Under the pieces are notes generated by a model. It did no database searches and was not told where the DNA came from. It saw nothing but the letters and a program-made list of their open reading frames with translations. The position numbers and the translations under genes were made by a program. DNA of 64,000 nt from Planctomycetota bacterium (GTDB lineage Bacteria; Planctomycetota; Planctomycetia; Planctomycetales; Planctomycetaceae): positions 1 to 64,000 of the forward strand of contig JAURQH010000104.1 of assembly GCA_030836185.1 (NCBI GenBank), read 5' to 3'. Of this stretch, positions 1 to 9,531 are shown in pieces (the stretch's first letter is position 1; each line of letters starts with the position of its first letter).

Positions 1-2
1 AC

Positions 3-161
3 TCATCGGAGAAGACGCGTCTGGTGCGTTTTGGCTTCTCGGATGAGTGGGAATGGTTGGCAGAATTGTTTGACATGGGCTTCCTCCAAATGGATGATAA
101 AGGTTCCATTTGTTCTCCGCCATTGTTGGTCTACCGCAAACAACATCTCCCAAAGAAATGA
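3..161 (+). CDS. C-terminal end of an unrecognised protein, cut by the window edge
   Basis: An open frame enters from the left edge and stops with TGA at 159-161, giving 52 residues. The stretch has normal protein-like composition (aromatic and charged residues, then PPLLVYRKQHLPKK at the end). The LVYRK ending resembles the last strand of many class I methyltransferases, but this is only a guess and I do not assign a function. The last dozen codons overlap, on the other strand, a broken metallophosphatase fragment. The natural C-terminus may therefore have been replaced at a recombination junction near 130-160. Confidence 0.4.
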   Translation, partial: SSEKTRLVRFGFSDEWEWLAELFDMGFLQMDDKGSICSPPLLVYRKQHLPKK

Positions 162-258
162 AGGTGTCATCAGCCGTCAAGGAAAGGTTTTCGAACAGCG
201 CATTCAACGCAATACGACAACCGTGTATATCTCCTACTACAAATGTTCTTCCAGCCAT
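133..258 (-). pseudogene. N-terminal fragment of a PPP-family serine/threonine metallophosphatase
   Basis: Reading down from an ATG at 258, the protein begins MAGRTFVVGDIHGCRIALN and about 20 residues later reaches FISLGD. GDIHG and a following LGD are the first two metal-binding motifs of PPP-type phosphatases, at the usual spacing. After GDVV the family should continue with DRGP, but here the frame reads CGRPTMAENK and has no further family motif. It stays open to the window edge without resembling a phosphatase. The natural gene would be about 200 residues or more, so this is a remnant of roughly 41 codons. It overlaps the end of the + strand open frame, which suggests a deletion or rearrangement joined two unrelated genes here. 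Confidence 0.5.
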
Positions 259-801
259 AATTACCAACGGGTGCCTAATAACTTTTGATGGATAAATCAC
301 TCAATGTCGTCGCCTGACTCATCGAGAGGAATTCCACGTCTACAAGATCATTGACGAAAACTACTATCAACCATCAACTTGGAGAGACCATTGCTCAACG
401 GAACAACCTGCCAAATGAGTGAACAGTGTTTTACCTGATTTTTGGCCTCATCCACAAGTCTGCTCTTCCCTGTGATTGAGGAAATAACACGAGATTGCCA
501 CTTCAGGGGATATTGCATACGAGTTTTCTCTAAGCGCTTGTCTTCTCATTCGCTTTTCAAGGCGAGAATAAGCAAAATGGTGCCAGATTGAGGCGGTCGA
601 AGCAGCCGAATCCCCAAGATTCGGCGATGCAGACCAACGAAAAACAGGGAACAGGATTGCCATTCGTAGCCAAACTGGAATTTGAAGACGGACTCTCAGA
701 ATCATTAGTGAATCAAGGCTATTTTTCGTCAAAGATGATCCGTCATTCACACATGTGGGCAATCAACGCTTTTGCTTTGAGAAAACACCTCTCTTAGCGT
801 T
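259..801. other. Intergenic stretch with no supportable gene
   Basis: No open frame in these 540 bases resembles a known protein or has a good ribosome-binding site. A short stop-to-stop stretch ending at 418 on the + strand reads like protein (EEFHVYKIIDENYYQPSTW) but has no start codon and is only about 40 codons. Antisense frames of 70-100 codons between 448 and 797 have odd composition. The region looks like decayed sequence next to the broken phosphatase fragment. I see no RNA gene, terminator or repeat in it. Confidence 0.4.
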
Positions 802-1476
802 TTACTTCGATGTACGCCGACGTTTTCTTTCCAGCTTGATACGACAGCCAATGGCAGGAGTCTCCATCACTTTGGGAGTCTCTCCCTGTCTCAACGCTTC
901 TAATGCATCCATAAGATAATGATGCTTCACAAACTTTTCGGCAGAGGTGTCGTCGTATCCACCCATGTAAACAACTTTACGCTCCGGGTTCAGAATGAAA
1001 AATTCAGGAGTCCAGATCGCACCATACTTACGAGCAATTTCCTGCGATTCATCGAAAAGATAAGCAAACTTAAAGCCGTGTTCTTTTGCTCGACTTCTCA
1101 TCGCGGGAAGTCGATCTGCTTCTTCCTTACTCACATTGATGGCAACGACAGACACTCCTTTTTTTGCCTCACCATATTTTGAGGTAATTTTCTGGATTCG
1201 TTCTTCGTAGACTTCTGCGACATCACAACTATTACTGAAGAACACCACCACAATATAAGGCGTTTTATTTAAATCCGAGAGCGAGTGAGTTTTGCCATCT
1301 ACTCCCGGCAAATCACTCCAAACGGGCCCGTCATCACCAATCGAAAGAACCGGATTGTATTTCCCCGCATGTAACTCCGAGGTAGCGATTCCCAATACAA
1401 GAATCATTAAGAACAGTCCCACTCTCCAACAATTCCACATATCCCCATCCTTCTCCAACAGAAACTGGCCACTCAT
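802..1476 (-). CDS. Exported redoxin (thioredoxin-fold, AhpC/TSA-like) protein
   Basis: The product is 224 residues. An N-terminal hydrophobic segment at about 18-32 suggests export or membrane anchoring. The rest fits a thioredoxin fold of the peroxiredoxin-like type: YIVVVFFSNSCDVAEVYEERI around residue 84, a VVAINVSKEEAD strand, and the cis-proline region TPEFFILNPERKVVYMGGYDD. Only one cysteine sits at the active-site position instead of CxxC, so a peroxidatic or inactive role is more likely than disulfide exchange. The C-terminal IGCRIKLERK matches the tail seen in planctomycete redoxins. The start at 1476 is chosen for the strong GGAGGAG seven bases upstream; a longer frame reaches 1596. 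It is divergent from the haem-binding gene at 1629. Substrate unknown. Confidence 0.75.
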   Translation of the reverse strand: MSGQFLLEKDGDMWNCWRVGLFLMILVLGIATSELHAGKYNPVLSIGDDGPVWSDLPGVDGKTHSLSDLNKTPYIVVVFFSNSCDVAEVYEERIQKITSKYGEAKKGVSVVAINVSKEEADRLPAMRSRAKEHGFKFAYLFDESQEIARKYGAIWTPEFFILNPERKVVYMGGYDDTSAEKFVKHHYLMDALEALRQGETPKVMETPAIGCRIKLERKRRRTSK

Positions 1477-1628
1477 GCAATCTCCTCCAGAATAAGAATG
1501 CAGTACAAAACATTCCATGCGATTTCCCCAGAAAGACGTTGAGACCGGGAACTCACTGGGGAATAATGAATGCCACGCCTTGCTTTCCCACCTCACCGAC
1601 GATCATCTTCACCACCTTGGAGTTTTTG

Positions 1629-4600
1629 ATGAAAACTGCGTTTCTGGCCAGTCTCCTGGTCATCACTGCCACATTTCGATTTCTCATCGCGGACGCCACG
1701 ACCGTTGAAGAAGTCTCAGTCACTCCCTCAAGTGCTTCAACTGAGACAGTCTCGACGGAATCGGAGATGACACCAATTCCAACCGGGCCCATTTCTCCTA
1801 AAGAGTCTCTGAAGTATTTCGAGATCAATCCTGATGTCAAAATTGAATTGGTCGCCAGCGAACCACAAGTCATCGATCCGGTCGCCTTGGCCTTTGACGA
1901 ATATGATCGACTGTGGGTCGTCGAAATGACCGATTATCCGCACGTCCCCGCAGAAAGTGAAAAACCAAAGTCTAAAATCAAAATCCTGCGAGACAAAGAT
2001 GGTGACGGCTACTACGAATCGGCAACCTTGTTTGCAGAAGAGCTGTTGTTCGCCAACGGAGTCCTTCCCTGGAAAGGGGGAGTCATCGCGACTCTTTCTG
2101 GAGAAATCGCCTACTTGAAAGACACCGATGGCGACGACAAAATGGATATCAAAGAAACTTGGTTTCGAGGGTTTGCAGAACAAAACCCTCAACTGCGTGC
2201 CAACCACCCCACACTTGGTCTGGATGGTTGGGTGTATGTCTCCAATGGGCTTCGCGGTGGCAAAGTCCTTGCCGTCAAAGAGGAATGGGCGAAAGACGCC
2301 AAACCACTCGATCTCAGTCGAGTCGATTTTCGTTTTCATCCCGAGACTGGCGAGTATGAGGGCATCACGGGGACCGGTCAATTTGGACTCACATTCGACG
2401 ATTATGGCAACCGATTTGCGTGTAGCAATCGCAACCCGTGCATGCACATCGTTCTCGAACAACGGGACATCGAACAGAACCCATTTGCTCTCTTACCATC
2501 TCTGCGACACGATGTCTCGCCCGATGGTCAAGACTCGCGGGTTTATTCAATCACCCAAGCCTGGACAACATCAACACAACACGCGGGCCAATTTACGGCT
2601 GCGTGCGGGGTCACCAACTATCGCGGCGACGCCCTTGGTGAATCGTTTTACGGCAACAGCTTCACCTGCGAACCAACGGGAAGCTTGTTACACCGCGACA
2701 TTATGAAGCCGCAAGGCGGGTCGTTCACTTCTCAGTATGGTCGCAAAGAAGTCGAGTTTCTGGCGAGCAAAGATTCCTGGTTCCGACCCGTCAATATGGG
2801 ACACGGACCAGACGGCAGTCTCTATCTGTGTGATATGTATCGCGCTGTCATCGAGCATCCGCAGTTCATGCCGGACGAACTGAAAGTCCGCAAAGATTTA
2901 ACCAACGGCAATGATCGAGGCCGCATTTATCGTCTCTCTGCACGAAAGCCGATTGAAGATCGCTCACAACATCGCCCCACGAAACTGTCGGAGCTTTCCT
3001 CGACCGACCTCGTTTACCTGTTGGCTCACACCAACGGCTGGCATCGAGACACCGCCTTCCGGTTATTAACAGAACGAGCCGATCTCGAAGTCACCGCGCA
3101 ACTCCGTAAGACCCTGACAACCTGCGAGCATACACCGGCAGCAATCTCGGCACTGTGGCTACTCTCAAACTGGGAGCAACTCACGGACAACGATCTCAAA
3201 ATCGTCCTGAATACCGCCAATCAGAAATTGATCACTCAACTGCTTAAAGCCGAAGAAGATCGCCTCATCGAAGACACTGCTTATCACAGTTTGATCGAAG
3301 AAGTCGCCGACCTCGAAGACGGCCACCTGCAACTGCAACTCGCTATCTCCACGGGCAAGATGGTTGCTGGTCCTCTCAAAACTCGTATTCTCACAAAACT
3401 TGCCACACGGACTGAATCCGATTCCTGGTTGATTGCCGGCGTCCGTATTGCCGCCCACGACAAACCGGTTGATCTGTTGTTAGCGTTATTGCAACAGACT
3501 ACCACAAAGAACCTGCCTTCCATGCAGCCAGTCATCGGAGAGATTGCCGAACTGATCGGCGCTCGGCGTTCAAAATTCCAGGCTGTCGAAGCCATCGAAA
3601 TTCTCAACGGACTGGCAAAGATCCATCCTGTTTCGCCTGATACTAAGCAGAGTCTATCTGTCTGGCAAACCGTGATGCAGGGTCTTGGGTCTTCCATGAC
3701 AGCCGCTGCCAAGTCTGACGACATCAGTGCCGACGCAAAAACGCAACTCGCGACGATGTTTACACTCTCTGCTCAAACCGCCACAAATATTGAAGGGTCT
3801 CCCGAGAATCGACTCAGCAGCCTGCAACTTCTCCGCTATCATGCTGATGAAAATTCGTTGGCAATTCTCAAGAAACTCGCAACGGTCGAGATTAACACAT
3901 CACTAAGACAAACCGCGATTGGCCTTTGGGCAGCTCAAGCCCCCAAAGAGGCTGCCCCCGCACTCATGGCGGACTACTCTCGTCAAACCCCTTCCATCCG
4001 AAGCGAAATTCTGTCTGTGATGGTCGGAAATGCCATCATGGTCCCAGTATTGCTCGATGCTGTGGAAGCCGGTGATATTCCGGCTGGCGAAATCCAGGCT
4101 CATCATCGTCGCATCCTCGCTCGACACAAAAAAGCAGAACTCAAGCAGCGCATCAATACTGTTCTCGCTTCCACAGCCGCCGAAGATCGCAAACCGGTCC
4201 TCGACCGCTATCAAGTTGCCCTCAAAATGCCGTCTGATCCGAAACGTGGACGAATCATTTTCCAGAAGAACTGCACCGCCTGTCATCGCATCGGCGATCT
4301 CGGCGTCAATGTTGCACCCGACATCGCCGACTCTCGGACGGCGAAACCAGAAGTCTTACTGACAAACATTCTCGACCCAAACCGCGCCATCGACAATAAC
4401 TATTTCAGTTACACGATTGTCCTTGATTCCGGTAAAGTCTTGACAGGAATCATCGTCAACGAGACCGGCAATTCCGTCACTCTCAAACAACCCGAAAACA
4501 AAACCGCCACCATTCTCAAAGATGAAATCGAAGAGATGAAATCGGACGGCGTCTCCTTGATGCCTAACGGGTTGGAAAAAAACATCACAGTACAAGACAT

Positions 4601-4688
4601 GGCCGATCTCATTTCCTTCATCAAGAACTGGCGATACCTCGACGGCAATGTCCCCATCGATCTGGGCCAGACATCTGTCCAACCATAA
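1629..4688 (+). CDS. PVC-type membrane-bound dehydrogenase with haem-binding C-terminus
   Basis: The product is 1019 residues, starting at the ATG after GGAG; this start gives a clean signal peptide (KTAFLASLLVITATF). The N-terminal part (about 60-430) matches the planctomycete/verrucomicrobial propeller family TIGR02604, with the typical PDVKIELVASEPQVIDPVALAFDEYDRLWVVE-like opening. The middle is helical and HEAT-like. The end is the putative haem-binding domain TIGR02603, with CTACH at residues 882-886 for covalent c-haem. The protein should act outside the cytoplasmic membrane, possibly in sugar or alcohol oxidation. Its true substrate is unknown for the family. It is followed within 60 bases by a PhoD-like phosphatase and then a sulfatase, all on the same strand. 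Confidence 0.85.
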   Translation: MKTAFLASLLVITATFRFLIADATTVEEVSVTPSSASTETVSTESEMTPIPTGPISPKESLKYFEINPDVKIELVASEPQVIDPVALAFDEYDRLWVVEMTDYPHVPAESEKPKSKIKILRDKDGDGYYESATLFAEELLFANGVLPWKGGVIATLSGEIAYLKDTDGDDKMDIKETWFRGFAEQNPQLRANHPTLGLDGWVYVSNGLRGGKVLAVKEEWAKDAKPLDLSRVDFRFHPETGEYEGITGTGQFGLTFDDYGNRFACSNRNPCMHIVLEQRDIEQNPFALLPSLRHDVSPDGQDSRVYSITQAWTTSTQHAGQFTAACGVTNYRGDALGESFYGNSFTCEPTGSLLHRDIMKPQGGSFTSQYGRKEVEFLASKDSWFRPVNMGHGPDGSLYLCDMYRAVIEHPQFMPDELKVRKDLTNGNDRGRIYRLSARKPIEDRSQHRPTKLSELSSTDLVYLLAHTNGWHRDTAFRLLTERADLEVTAQLRKTLTTCEHTPAAISALWLLSNWEQLTDNDLKIVLNTANQKLITQLLKAEEDRLIEDTAYHSLIEEVADLEDGHLQLQLAISTGKMVAGPLKTRILTKLATRTESDSWLIAGVRIAAHDKPVDLLLALLQQTTTKNLPSMQPVIGEIAELIGARRSKFQAVEAIEILNGLAKIHPVSPDTKQSLSVWQTVMQGLGSSMTAAAKSDDISADAKTQLATMFTLSAQTATNIEGSPENRLSSLQLLRYHADENSLAILKKLATVEINTSLRQTAIGLWAAQAPKEAAPALMADYSRQTPSIRSEILSVMVGNAIMVPVLLDAVEAGDIPAGEIQAHHRRILARHKKAELKQRINTVLASTAAEDRKPVLDRYQVALKMPSDPKRGRIIFQKNCTACHRIGDLGVNVAPDIADSRTAKPEVLLTNILDPNRAIDNNYFSYTIVLDSGKVLTGIIVNETGNSVTLKQPENKTATILKDEIEEMKSDGVSLMPNGLEKNITVQDMADLISFIKNWRYLDGNVPIDLGQTSVQP

Positions 4689-4746
4689 TTCTGTCTTTTG
4701 TCTTGAGCCCCAGACCCGTCTTTAGAGCGGAAGCATAGTAATACAC

Positions 4747-5823
4747 ATGACCTCACGCCGCATCATCATATTTTTTTTCTGCCTCTCGCTGAATATCGTC
4801 CATGCCGAAGAAAAACCGGTCGTCAAATCTATTAACGACCTCAAAAGGCTTCCCAGTCGTATTGCCTTCGGCTCCTGCTCCAAACAGTTCAAGCAACAAC
4901 CAATTTTGAGCAAGGTTGTTAAGAAACAGCCTGATCTGTTTATCTATCTGGGAGACAACATTTACGCCGACACATACGACATGAAGGTGCTGAGGGACAA
5001 ATACCAAGAGCTTGGCAGCAAACCCGAGTTTCAAGCATTGCGCGAGAACGTCACCGTTCTGTCCGTCTGGGACGACCACGATTACGGTGCCAACGATGCC
5101 GGAAAGGAATATCCGAAGAAAGTCGAATCTCGCGAAATCTTCTTCGACTTCTGGCAGGTGCCCCCAAAAAGCCCCCGCAGAACACGTCCGGGAATCTACG
5201 GCAGTCATGAATTTTCAGCCAACGAAAAACGGTTACAAGTCATCCTGCTCGACACCCGCTATTTTCGCGACCCACTCAAACGTCGCGACAAAGACCAATC
5301 TGCCAACGCCTCATGGAAGAACGACTACCAGCCCGATCCCGATCCACAGAAAACACTCCTTGGGGCGGAACAATGGAAGTGGCTCGAACAAGAATTCCGC
5401 AAACCTGCCGATTTGCGCATCGTCTGTAGCTCCATTCAATTCGGTCACTCTTATAACGGCTGGGAATCGTGGACGAACCTTCCCAACGAACAACAGCACA
5501 TGTTCGACTTGATCAAATCCACCAAAGCCAACGGCGTTGTTTTTATTTCCGGCGATGTTCATTGGGCCGAAATCAACAAGCGACAACCCAAGGGGCATTA
5601 CCCCATCTACGATGTCACCGCGAGTGGATTGACCGAAGAATGGCACAACGTCGAACCAAGCACCTTTCGCATCGGAGAAGCGTATCGCGATAATCATTTC
5701 GGCATGTTCGAAATTGATTGGATGACCGACAAGCCAAGCGTCACGTTCAACATCATCGGTCTCGATGGATCCATAAAACTCCAGCACTCGACCACATTAG
5801 ATGCGTTGAAATTCACTAACTAA
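4747..5823 (+). CDS. PhoD-like metallophosphatase, exported
   Basis: The product is 358 residues with a hydrophobic signal peptide (IIIFFFCLSLNIVHA, cut near residue 20). Family motifs are in order: IAFGSCSKQ at about 39, YLGDNIYADTYD with the metal-binding Asp at 70, SVWDDHDYGAND at about 107-117, and FISGDVHWAE near the C-terminus. These are the metal ligands of PhoD-type alkaline phosphatases and phosphodiesterases. The protein should hydrolyse phosphate esters in the periplasm or on the surface. It sits 58 bases after the haem-binding dehydrogenase and 22 bases before a sulfatase, so all three are probably co-transcribed. The family includes members acting on substrates other than simple phosphomonoesters, so specificity is open. 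Confidence 0.85.
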   Translation: MTSRRIIIFFFCLSLNIVHAEEKPVVKSINDLKRLPSRIAFGSCSKQFKQQPILSKVVKKQPDLFIYLGDNIYADTYDMKVLRDKYQELGSKPEFQALRENVTVLSVWDDHDYGANDAGKEYPKKVESREIFFDFWQVPPKSPRRTRPGIYGSHEFSANEKRLQVILLDTRYFRDPLKRRDKDQSANASWKNDYQPDPDPQKTLLGAEQWKWLEQEFRKPADLRIVCSSIQFGHSYNGWESWTNLPNEQQHMFDLIKSTKANGVVFISGDVHWAEINKRQPKGHYPIYDVTASGLTEEWHNVEPSTFRIGEAYRDNHFGMFEIDWMTDKPSVTFNIIGLDGSIKLQHSTTLDALKFTN

Positions 5824-5845
5824 TCATTCAACACGGCCAGTCACT

Positions 5846-7252
5846 ATGATGACCAGATTCCTGCTCTCAATATCTCTGACTTTACTGTCTGTTTCTTCGA
5901 CGTATGCCGAGCAGCCAAACTTCATTTTGATCTACTGCGACAATCTCGGCTACGGCGATATTGGTTGTTTCGGTTCAACCAAACACAAAACTCCACATTT
6001 GGACAAGATGGCCGCCGAAGGGCTCAAGCTCACCAGCTACTATTCGGCGTCCGGTGTCTGCACTCCTTCGCGAGCTGCTTTAATGACGGCCTGTTATCCA
6101 CGTCGTGTCGGGCTCGACAATCCTGAACTTGATGGAGCGGTCTTGCGACCAGTTTCCACCAATGGTTTGAATCCCACAGAGATCACTATCGCAGAAGTTC
6201 TCAAAGACGCCGGATATGTCACCAGCATCATCGGAAAATGGCATTTGGGAGATCAACCCGAGTTCTTACCAACACGCCAAGGTTTCGATTCTTTCTTCGG
6301 AATTCCGTATAGCGACGACATGACACCACGTGATGGAAAGCCTTGGCCCGAATTACCATTGATGGAGAATGAGACCGTCATCGAAGCTCCCGTTGATCGG
6401 GATTATCTCACCAAGCGCTATACCGAACGCGCAGTCGATTTCCTCAAAACCAATCGTAATAATCCGTTCTTTCTATACATGCCGCAAGCGATGCCGGGAA
6501 GCACACGCACTCCGTATTCGAGCCCGGCGTTCCAAGGAAAGTCCGACAATGGCCAATGGGGAGATTGCATTGAAGAACTCGACTGGTCAACTGGCGAGAT
6601 CCTGAAAGCCATCAAAGAGCTGGGCCTCGACGATAACACTCTCGTGCTTTGGACGTCGGACAACGGTGCACCTCGTCGAAATCCCATTCAGGGAAGCAAC
6701 CTGCCACTTTCAGGTTGGGGATATTCAACCGCAGAAGGTGGCATGCGAGTTCCCTGTGTTGTTCGCTGGCCTGGTAAAATTGCACCCGGAACGGTTTCCG
6801 ACGAACTCTGTTCGACAATCGACATGTTGCCGACATTCGCCGCTCTCGCGGGAGCCGATGTCCCTGAAGACCGGATCATCGACGGCAAGGACATCCGCAG
6901 CCTGCTGTTTCATCCCTCCATTGCGAAAACGCCGCATGAGGCATTCTATTACTATCAGCTCGATCAACTGCAAGCCGTACGCGCCGGTCACTGGAAACTG
7001 TATCTCCCTCTCGATCAAAAGCGTGAAGGGTTGAGAGACAAAACGATTCAGACACCCGCCCGGCTCTACAACCTGAAAACCGATTTGGCAGAGGAAACTG
7101 ATGTCGCCGAATCTCATCCCGGTATCGTCAAGCGTTTGATGGTTTATGCAGAGCGTATCCGAGCCGACCTGGGAGAAGGCGAGAATTTTGGCCCCGGCGT
7201 TCGATCTGTGGGACGCAATGAGAATCCGCAACCATTGGTCTTAGGAAAGTAA
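5846..7252 (+). CDS. Arylsulfatase-family sulfatase (S1), exported
   Basis: The product is 468 residues with a signal peptide ending near TYA-E (residues 21-22). The sulfatase signature is complete: CTPSR starting at Cys72, the residue converted to formylglycine, and GKWHLG about 60 residues later. The metal site opens with CDNLGYGD rather than the usual DDLGYGD, a variant seen in a planctomycete subfamily. Other motifs are WTSDNGAPR and EGGMRVPCVVRWPGK. It should remove sulfate esters from carbohydrates or small aromatics outside the cytoplasm. No sulfatase-maturing enzyme (FGE or anaerobic maturase) is present in the window. It is the third gene of a + strand cluster and ends convergently with the TetR gene. 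Confidence 0.9.
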   Translation: MMTRFLLSISLTLLSVSSTYAEQPNFILIYCDNLGYGDIGCFGSTKHKTPHLDKMAAEGLKLTSYYSASGVCTPSRAALMTACYPRRVGLDNPELDGAVLRPVSTNGLNPTEITIAEVLKDAGYVTSIIGKWHLGDQPEFLPTRQGFDSFFGIPYSDDMTPRDGKPWPELPLMENETVIEAPVDRDYLTKRYTERAVDFLKTNRNNPFFLYMPQAMPGSTRTPYSSPAFQGKSDNGQWGDCIEELDWSTGEILKAIKELGLDDNTLVLWTSDNGAPRRNPIQGSNLPLSGWGYSTAEGGMRVPCVVRWPGKIAPGTVSDELCSTIDMLPTFAALAGADVPEDRIIDGKDIRSLLFHPSIAKTPHEAFYYYQLDQLQAVRAGHWKLYLPLDQKREGLRDKTIQTPARLYNLKTDLAEETDVAESHPGIVKRLMVYAERIRADLGEGENFGPGVRSVGRNENPQPLVLGK

Positions 7253-7297
7253 GCGGCACACTGCCGAATACTTCAAAGCACGGCCTGAGAGGCTCTT

Positions 7298-8029
7298 TCA
7301 TCGACGACCGGCCAGCTTGACCTCATCCTCAAAGAGTGCCTTGGCGGCTTGTTCCTGAATCGACTGATAATCCAGTTCTATCGAAAGTGGCTTCCAGCCA
7401 ACACCATCCAACATGATATTCGCATTGTAGAAAATTGACTGGAACGGATTCTTCACTCCCATGCTTTTCATCGGCGTTCCTGTCTGTAACAAACCATGAG
7501 CTCCATAGGTGAGAGACCACACACCAAATGCGAGTTCCTCGGCAGACATGCCATCCGGTAAATGCAAATCGCGCAACGCAACTCCATCCCTCACAATCCC
7601 CGCGACAATTTGAATACAACGAATTTCGCATCCACGCATATATTCTTGCCTTTCGGGAGCGGCTTTCTCTCGAAGGGTTTCGGTACGCAAAATCAGTTCC
7701 GATGCGAAATATTGAGGATAGGCTCTCACGTACAATTCAATCGACATCCACAAAACAGCCATCCTCTCACGCGGCCGTCCCGTAAATGCAGCCGCTTTCG
7801 AAAACATCTCAGCCCGTCTTTCCACGCCACGAGATGCCAACTCCATCAGGATATCTTCTTTGTTCCGAAAATGACCATAAACGGTCCCTTTGGAACACCC
7901 AATTTCATCGGCAATGTTTTCCATGTTAAGGCTATGATAACCGTCAGACAGAAAGACACGCGCGGCAACATCGAGAATCGTTCTCTCGCGTTCTTCTATC
8001 TCATTTTGTTTTTTTGGAGAACGATTCAT
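7298..8029 (-). CDS. TetR/AcrR-family transcriptional regulator
   Basis: With the start at 8029 the product is 243 residues. The N-terminal helix-turn-helix is clear at about 16-60: TILDVAARVFLSDGYHSLNMENIADEIGCSKGTVYGHFRNKEDI. The C-terminal part is helical, as expected for ligand binding and dimerisation, but the ligand cannot be read. An alternative in-frame ATG at 8104 would add 25 residues and sits two bases from the stop of the upstream propeller gene; neither start has a strong ribosome-binding site, and 8029 places the HTH at the usual distance. It probably shares a transcript with the PQQ-like propeller gene. Confidence 0.85.
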   Translation of the reverse strand: MNRSPKKQNEIEERERTILDVAARVFLSDGYHSLNMENIADEIGCSKGTVYGHFRNKEDILMELASRGVERRAEMFSKAAAFTGRPRERMAVLWMSIELYVRAYPQYFASELILRTETLREKAAPERQEYMRGCEIRCIQIVAGIVRDGVALRDLHLPDGMSAEELAFGVWSLTYGAHGLLQTGTPMKSMGVKNPFQSIFYNANIMLDGVGWKPLSIELDYQSIQEQAAKALFEDEVKLAGRR

Positions 8030-8106
8030 GCCACCATTATTAATGATTGGGTTTAGACGGCAACCGTCCACACGAAGACCGCGTAAAGAATTTGCAGACG
8101 ACATGC

Positions 8107-9372
8107 TTAATTACGAACTCCACCGATCGCGTAAAGTGCCGCCTCGGTACGAATCAACAATTGACCTGCCCCCACCGCCATGGAGCCCTTTCCCCCCTCG
8201 GGGAGTTCATTTTCAGCCAGAATTTCGGGTTTATCTCCCAATTGAATCACGATCACTTTCCCAGTCACATCCAAATTCATGAGTCGCCCATCAACAATAA
8301 TGGGTGACGAGAAAAAAGTGCCTCCCGCGCGGGTTCTCCAGACAACTTCTCCCGTGCGAGCATCATAGGCCGAGACGACACCTTTATCCTCCCACAAGTA
8401 GACTCGTCCTTGATAAACAATGGGAGTCGGGACATGGGGAGAGGATTTGAAGAGTCGAAACGCTTCCTCTGCCGTTGTTTGGACTCCATCGAGAGTTTGA
8501 GGTTTCGCGAGAGGCCGAACTGCGACTACATTTCGCTTTCCCCCAGCAGCACCACTACTACCGATCACCAAATCTTCAAAGACCACGGGCGAGCCAACCG
8601 CTCTTTGCGAATGCGTCCCGAACACATCAATATGCCAATTCTGTTTCCCGGTCGCAGCATCCACACCCACAATTCCCTCATAACAATGTGTAAAAACAAT
8701 TTCTGGTGATCGGCCCAAAGGTGAATAAACGCAGGGAGTCGTAAAACAGGCTCTTTTTCCCTCACGCGGAATTCTCCACGCTTCACGCCCCGTCTTACGA
8801 TCCAACGCAATCAGCAGACTTCCTTCACGATGATCATTGTCGATGAAAACCCATTCCCCAAAAACGATGGGAGAAGAGGCACCACCCTGCCCTTGAGTCC
8901 ATGGACCGAGATCAAATTCCCATACCTTCTTCCCATCGTGGGTATAAGCGGTGACAGGAGAGCCTTCTGGAGAATGCCACATTGTGTAAACGTGTAATTC
9001 ATCAACAGCGGGAGTGCTGGAAGCGAAACTGTTATTTTTATGTCGGCGGTATTTTTCAAAGGGAATGCTTTCGCTCCAGACTTTTTTTCCGGTGCGTGCG
9101 TTGATGCAAGACAAGACTCTCTCACCCGAATCAGCATCAGCGGCAGTAATATAAACTTGCGATCCCCAGACAACGGGAGACGAATTCCCCTCACCCGACA
9201 AAGCATAACGCCAGTGATAATTATCAGAGTTCCACTGAGCGGGAATGGACTTCACATCACTGATTCCTGCCCCATTGGGCCCACGAAAACGTGGCCAGTT
9301 CTGAGCAAAGGAAATGCCTTGCGTCAAAACAGAAAGAACAACCAACACAAGAACGAGGCGATAAGTTCGCAT
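8107..9372 (-). CDS. PQQ-like beta-propeller protein, exported
   Basis: The product is 421 residues. It has a signal peptide (VLVLVVLSVLTQGISFAQ) followed by NWPRFRGPNGAGISD, the standard opening of planctomycete PQQ-like propeller proteins. Repeated blade motifs are visible, such as DADSGERVLSCINARTGKKVW, DRKTGREAWR, DAATGKQNWH and DARTGEVVWRT. These blades are related to BamB and quinoprotein dehydrogenases, but PQQ cannot be assumed here. The start at 9372 is preceded by GGAG at eight bases; two upstream ATGs (9390, 9396) give less natural signal peptides. The TetR gene follows two bases or more downstream, so the regulator may control this gene. Confidence 0.8.
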   Translation of the reverse strand: MRTYRLVLVLVVLSVLTQGISFAQNWPRFRGPNGAGISDVKSIPAQWNSDNYHWRYALSGEGNSSPVVWGSQVYITAADADSGERVLSCINARTGKKVWSESIPFEKYRRHKNNSFASSTPAVDELHVYTMWHSPEGSPVTAYTHDGKKVWEFDLGPWTQGQGGASSPIVFGEWVFIDNDHREGSLLIALDRKTGREAWRIPREGKRACFTTPCVYSPLGRSPEIVFTHCYEGIVGVDAATGKQNWHIDVFGTHSQRAVGSPVVFEDLVIGSSGAAGGKRNVVAVRPLAKPQTLDGVQTTAEEAFRLFKSSPHVPTPIVYQGRVYLWEDKGVVSAYDARTGEVVWRTRAGGTFFSSPIIVDGRLMNLDVTGKVIVIQLGDKPEILAENELPEGGKGSMAVGAGQLLIRTEAALYAIGGVRN

Positions 9373-9531
9373 TTTTTGCGCTCCAAACATGAACATTTAT
9401 CAGACTGTATCACGAGCCTTACTAATGAAACAGTCTTTAATGACAGAGATATTGGGGCAGATGAAAAGCGAGTATCAACGGCAACATTCTTGGAAGAAGT
9501 AGGACCACAGAACTGATTGATCGAAATGGGA

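Noticed and set aside
448-797. Overlapping open frames of 70-104 codons on both strands
   Set aside because: Composition is odd, there are no ribosome-binding sites, and no recognisable motif.
1737-2706. Long antisense and out-of-frame open frames inside the first haem-binding dehydrogenase gene
   Set aside because: They lie wholly within a well-supported gene, lack motifs, and arise from its codon use.
9402-9436. AGACTGT/ACAGTCT inverted repeat upstream of the PQQ-like gene as the TetR operator
   Set aside because: The arms are only seven bases with a 21-base spacer, which is common by chance and unlike compact TetR operators.
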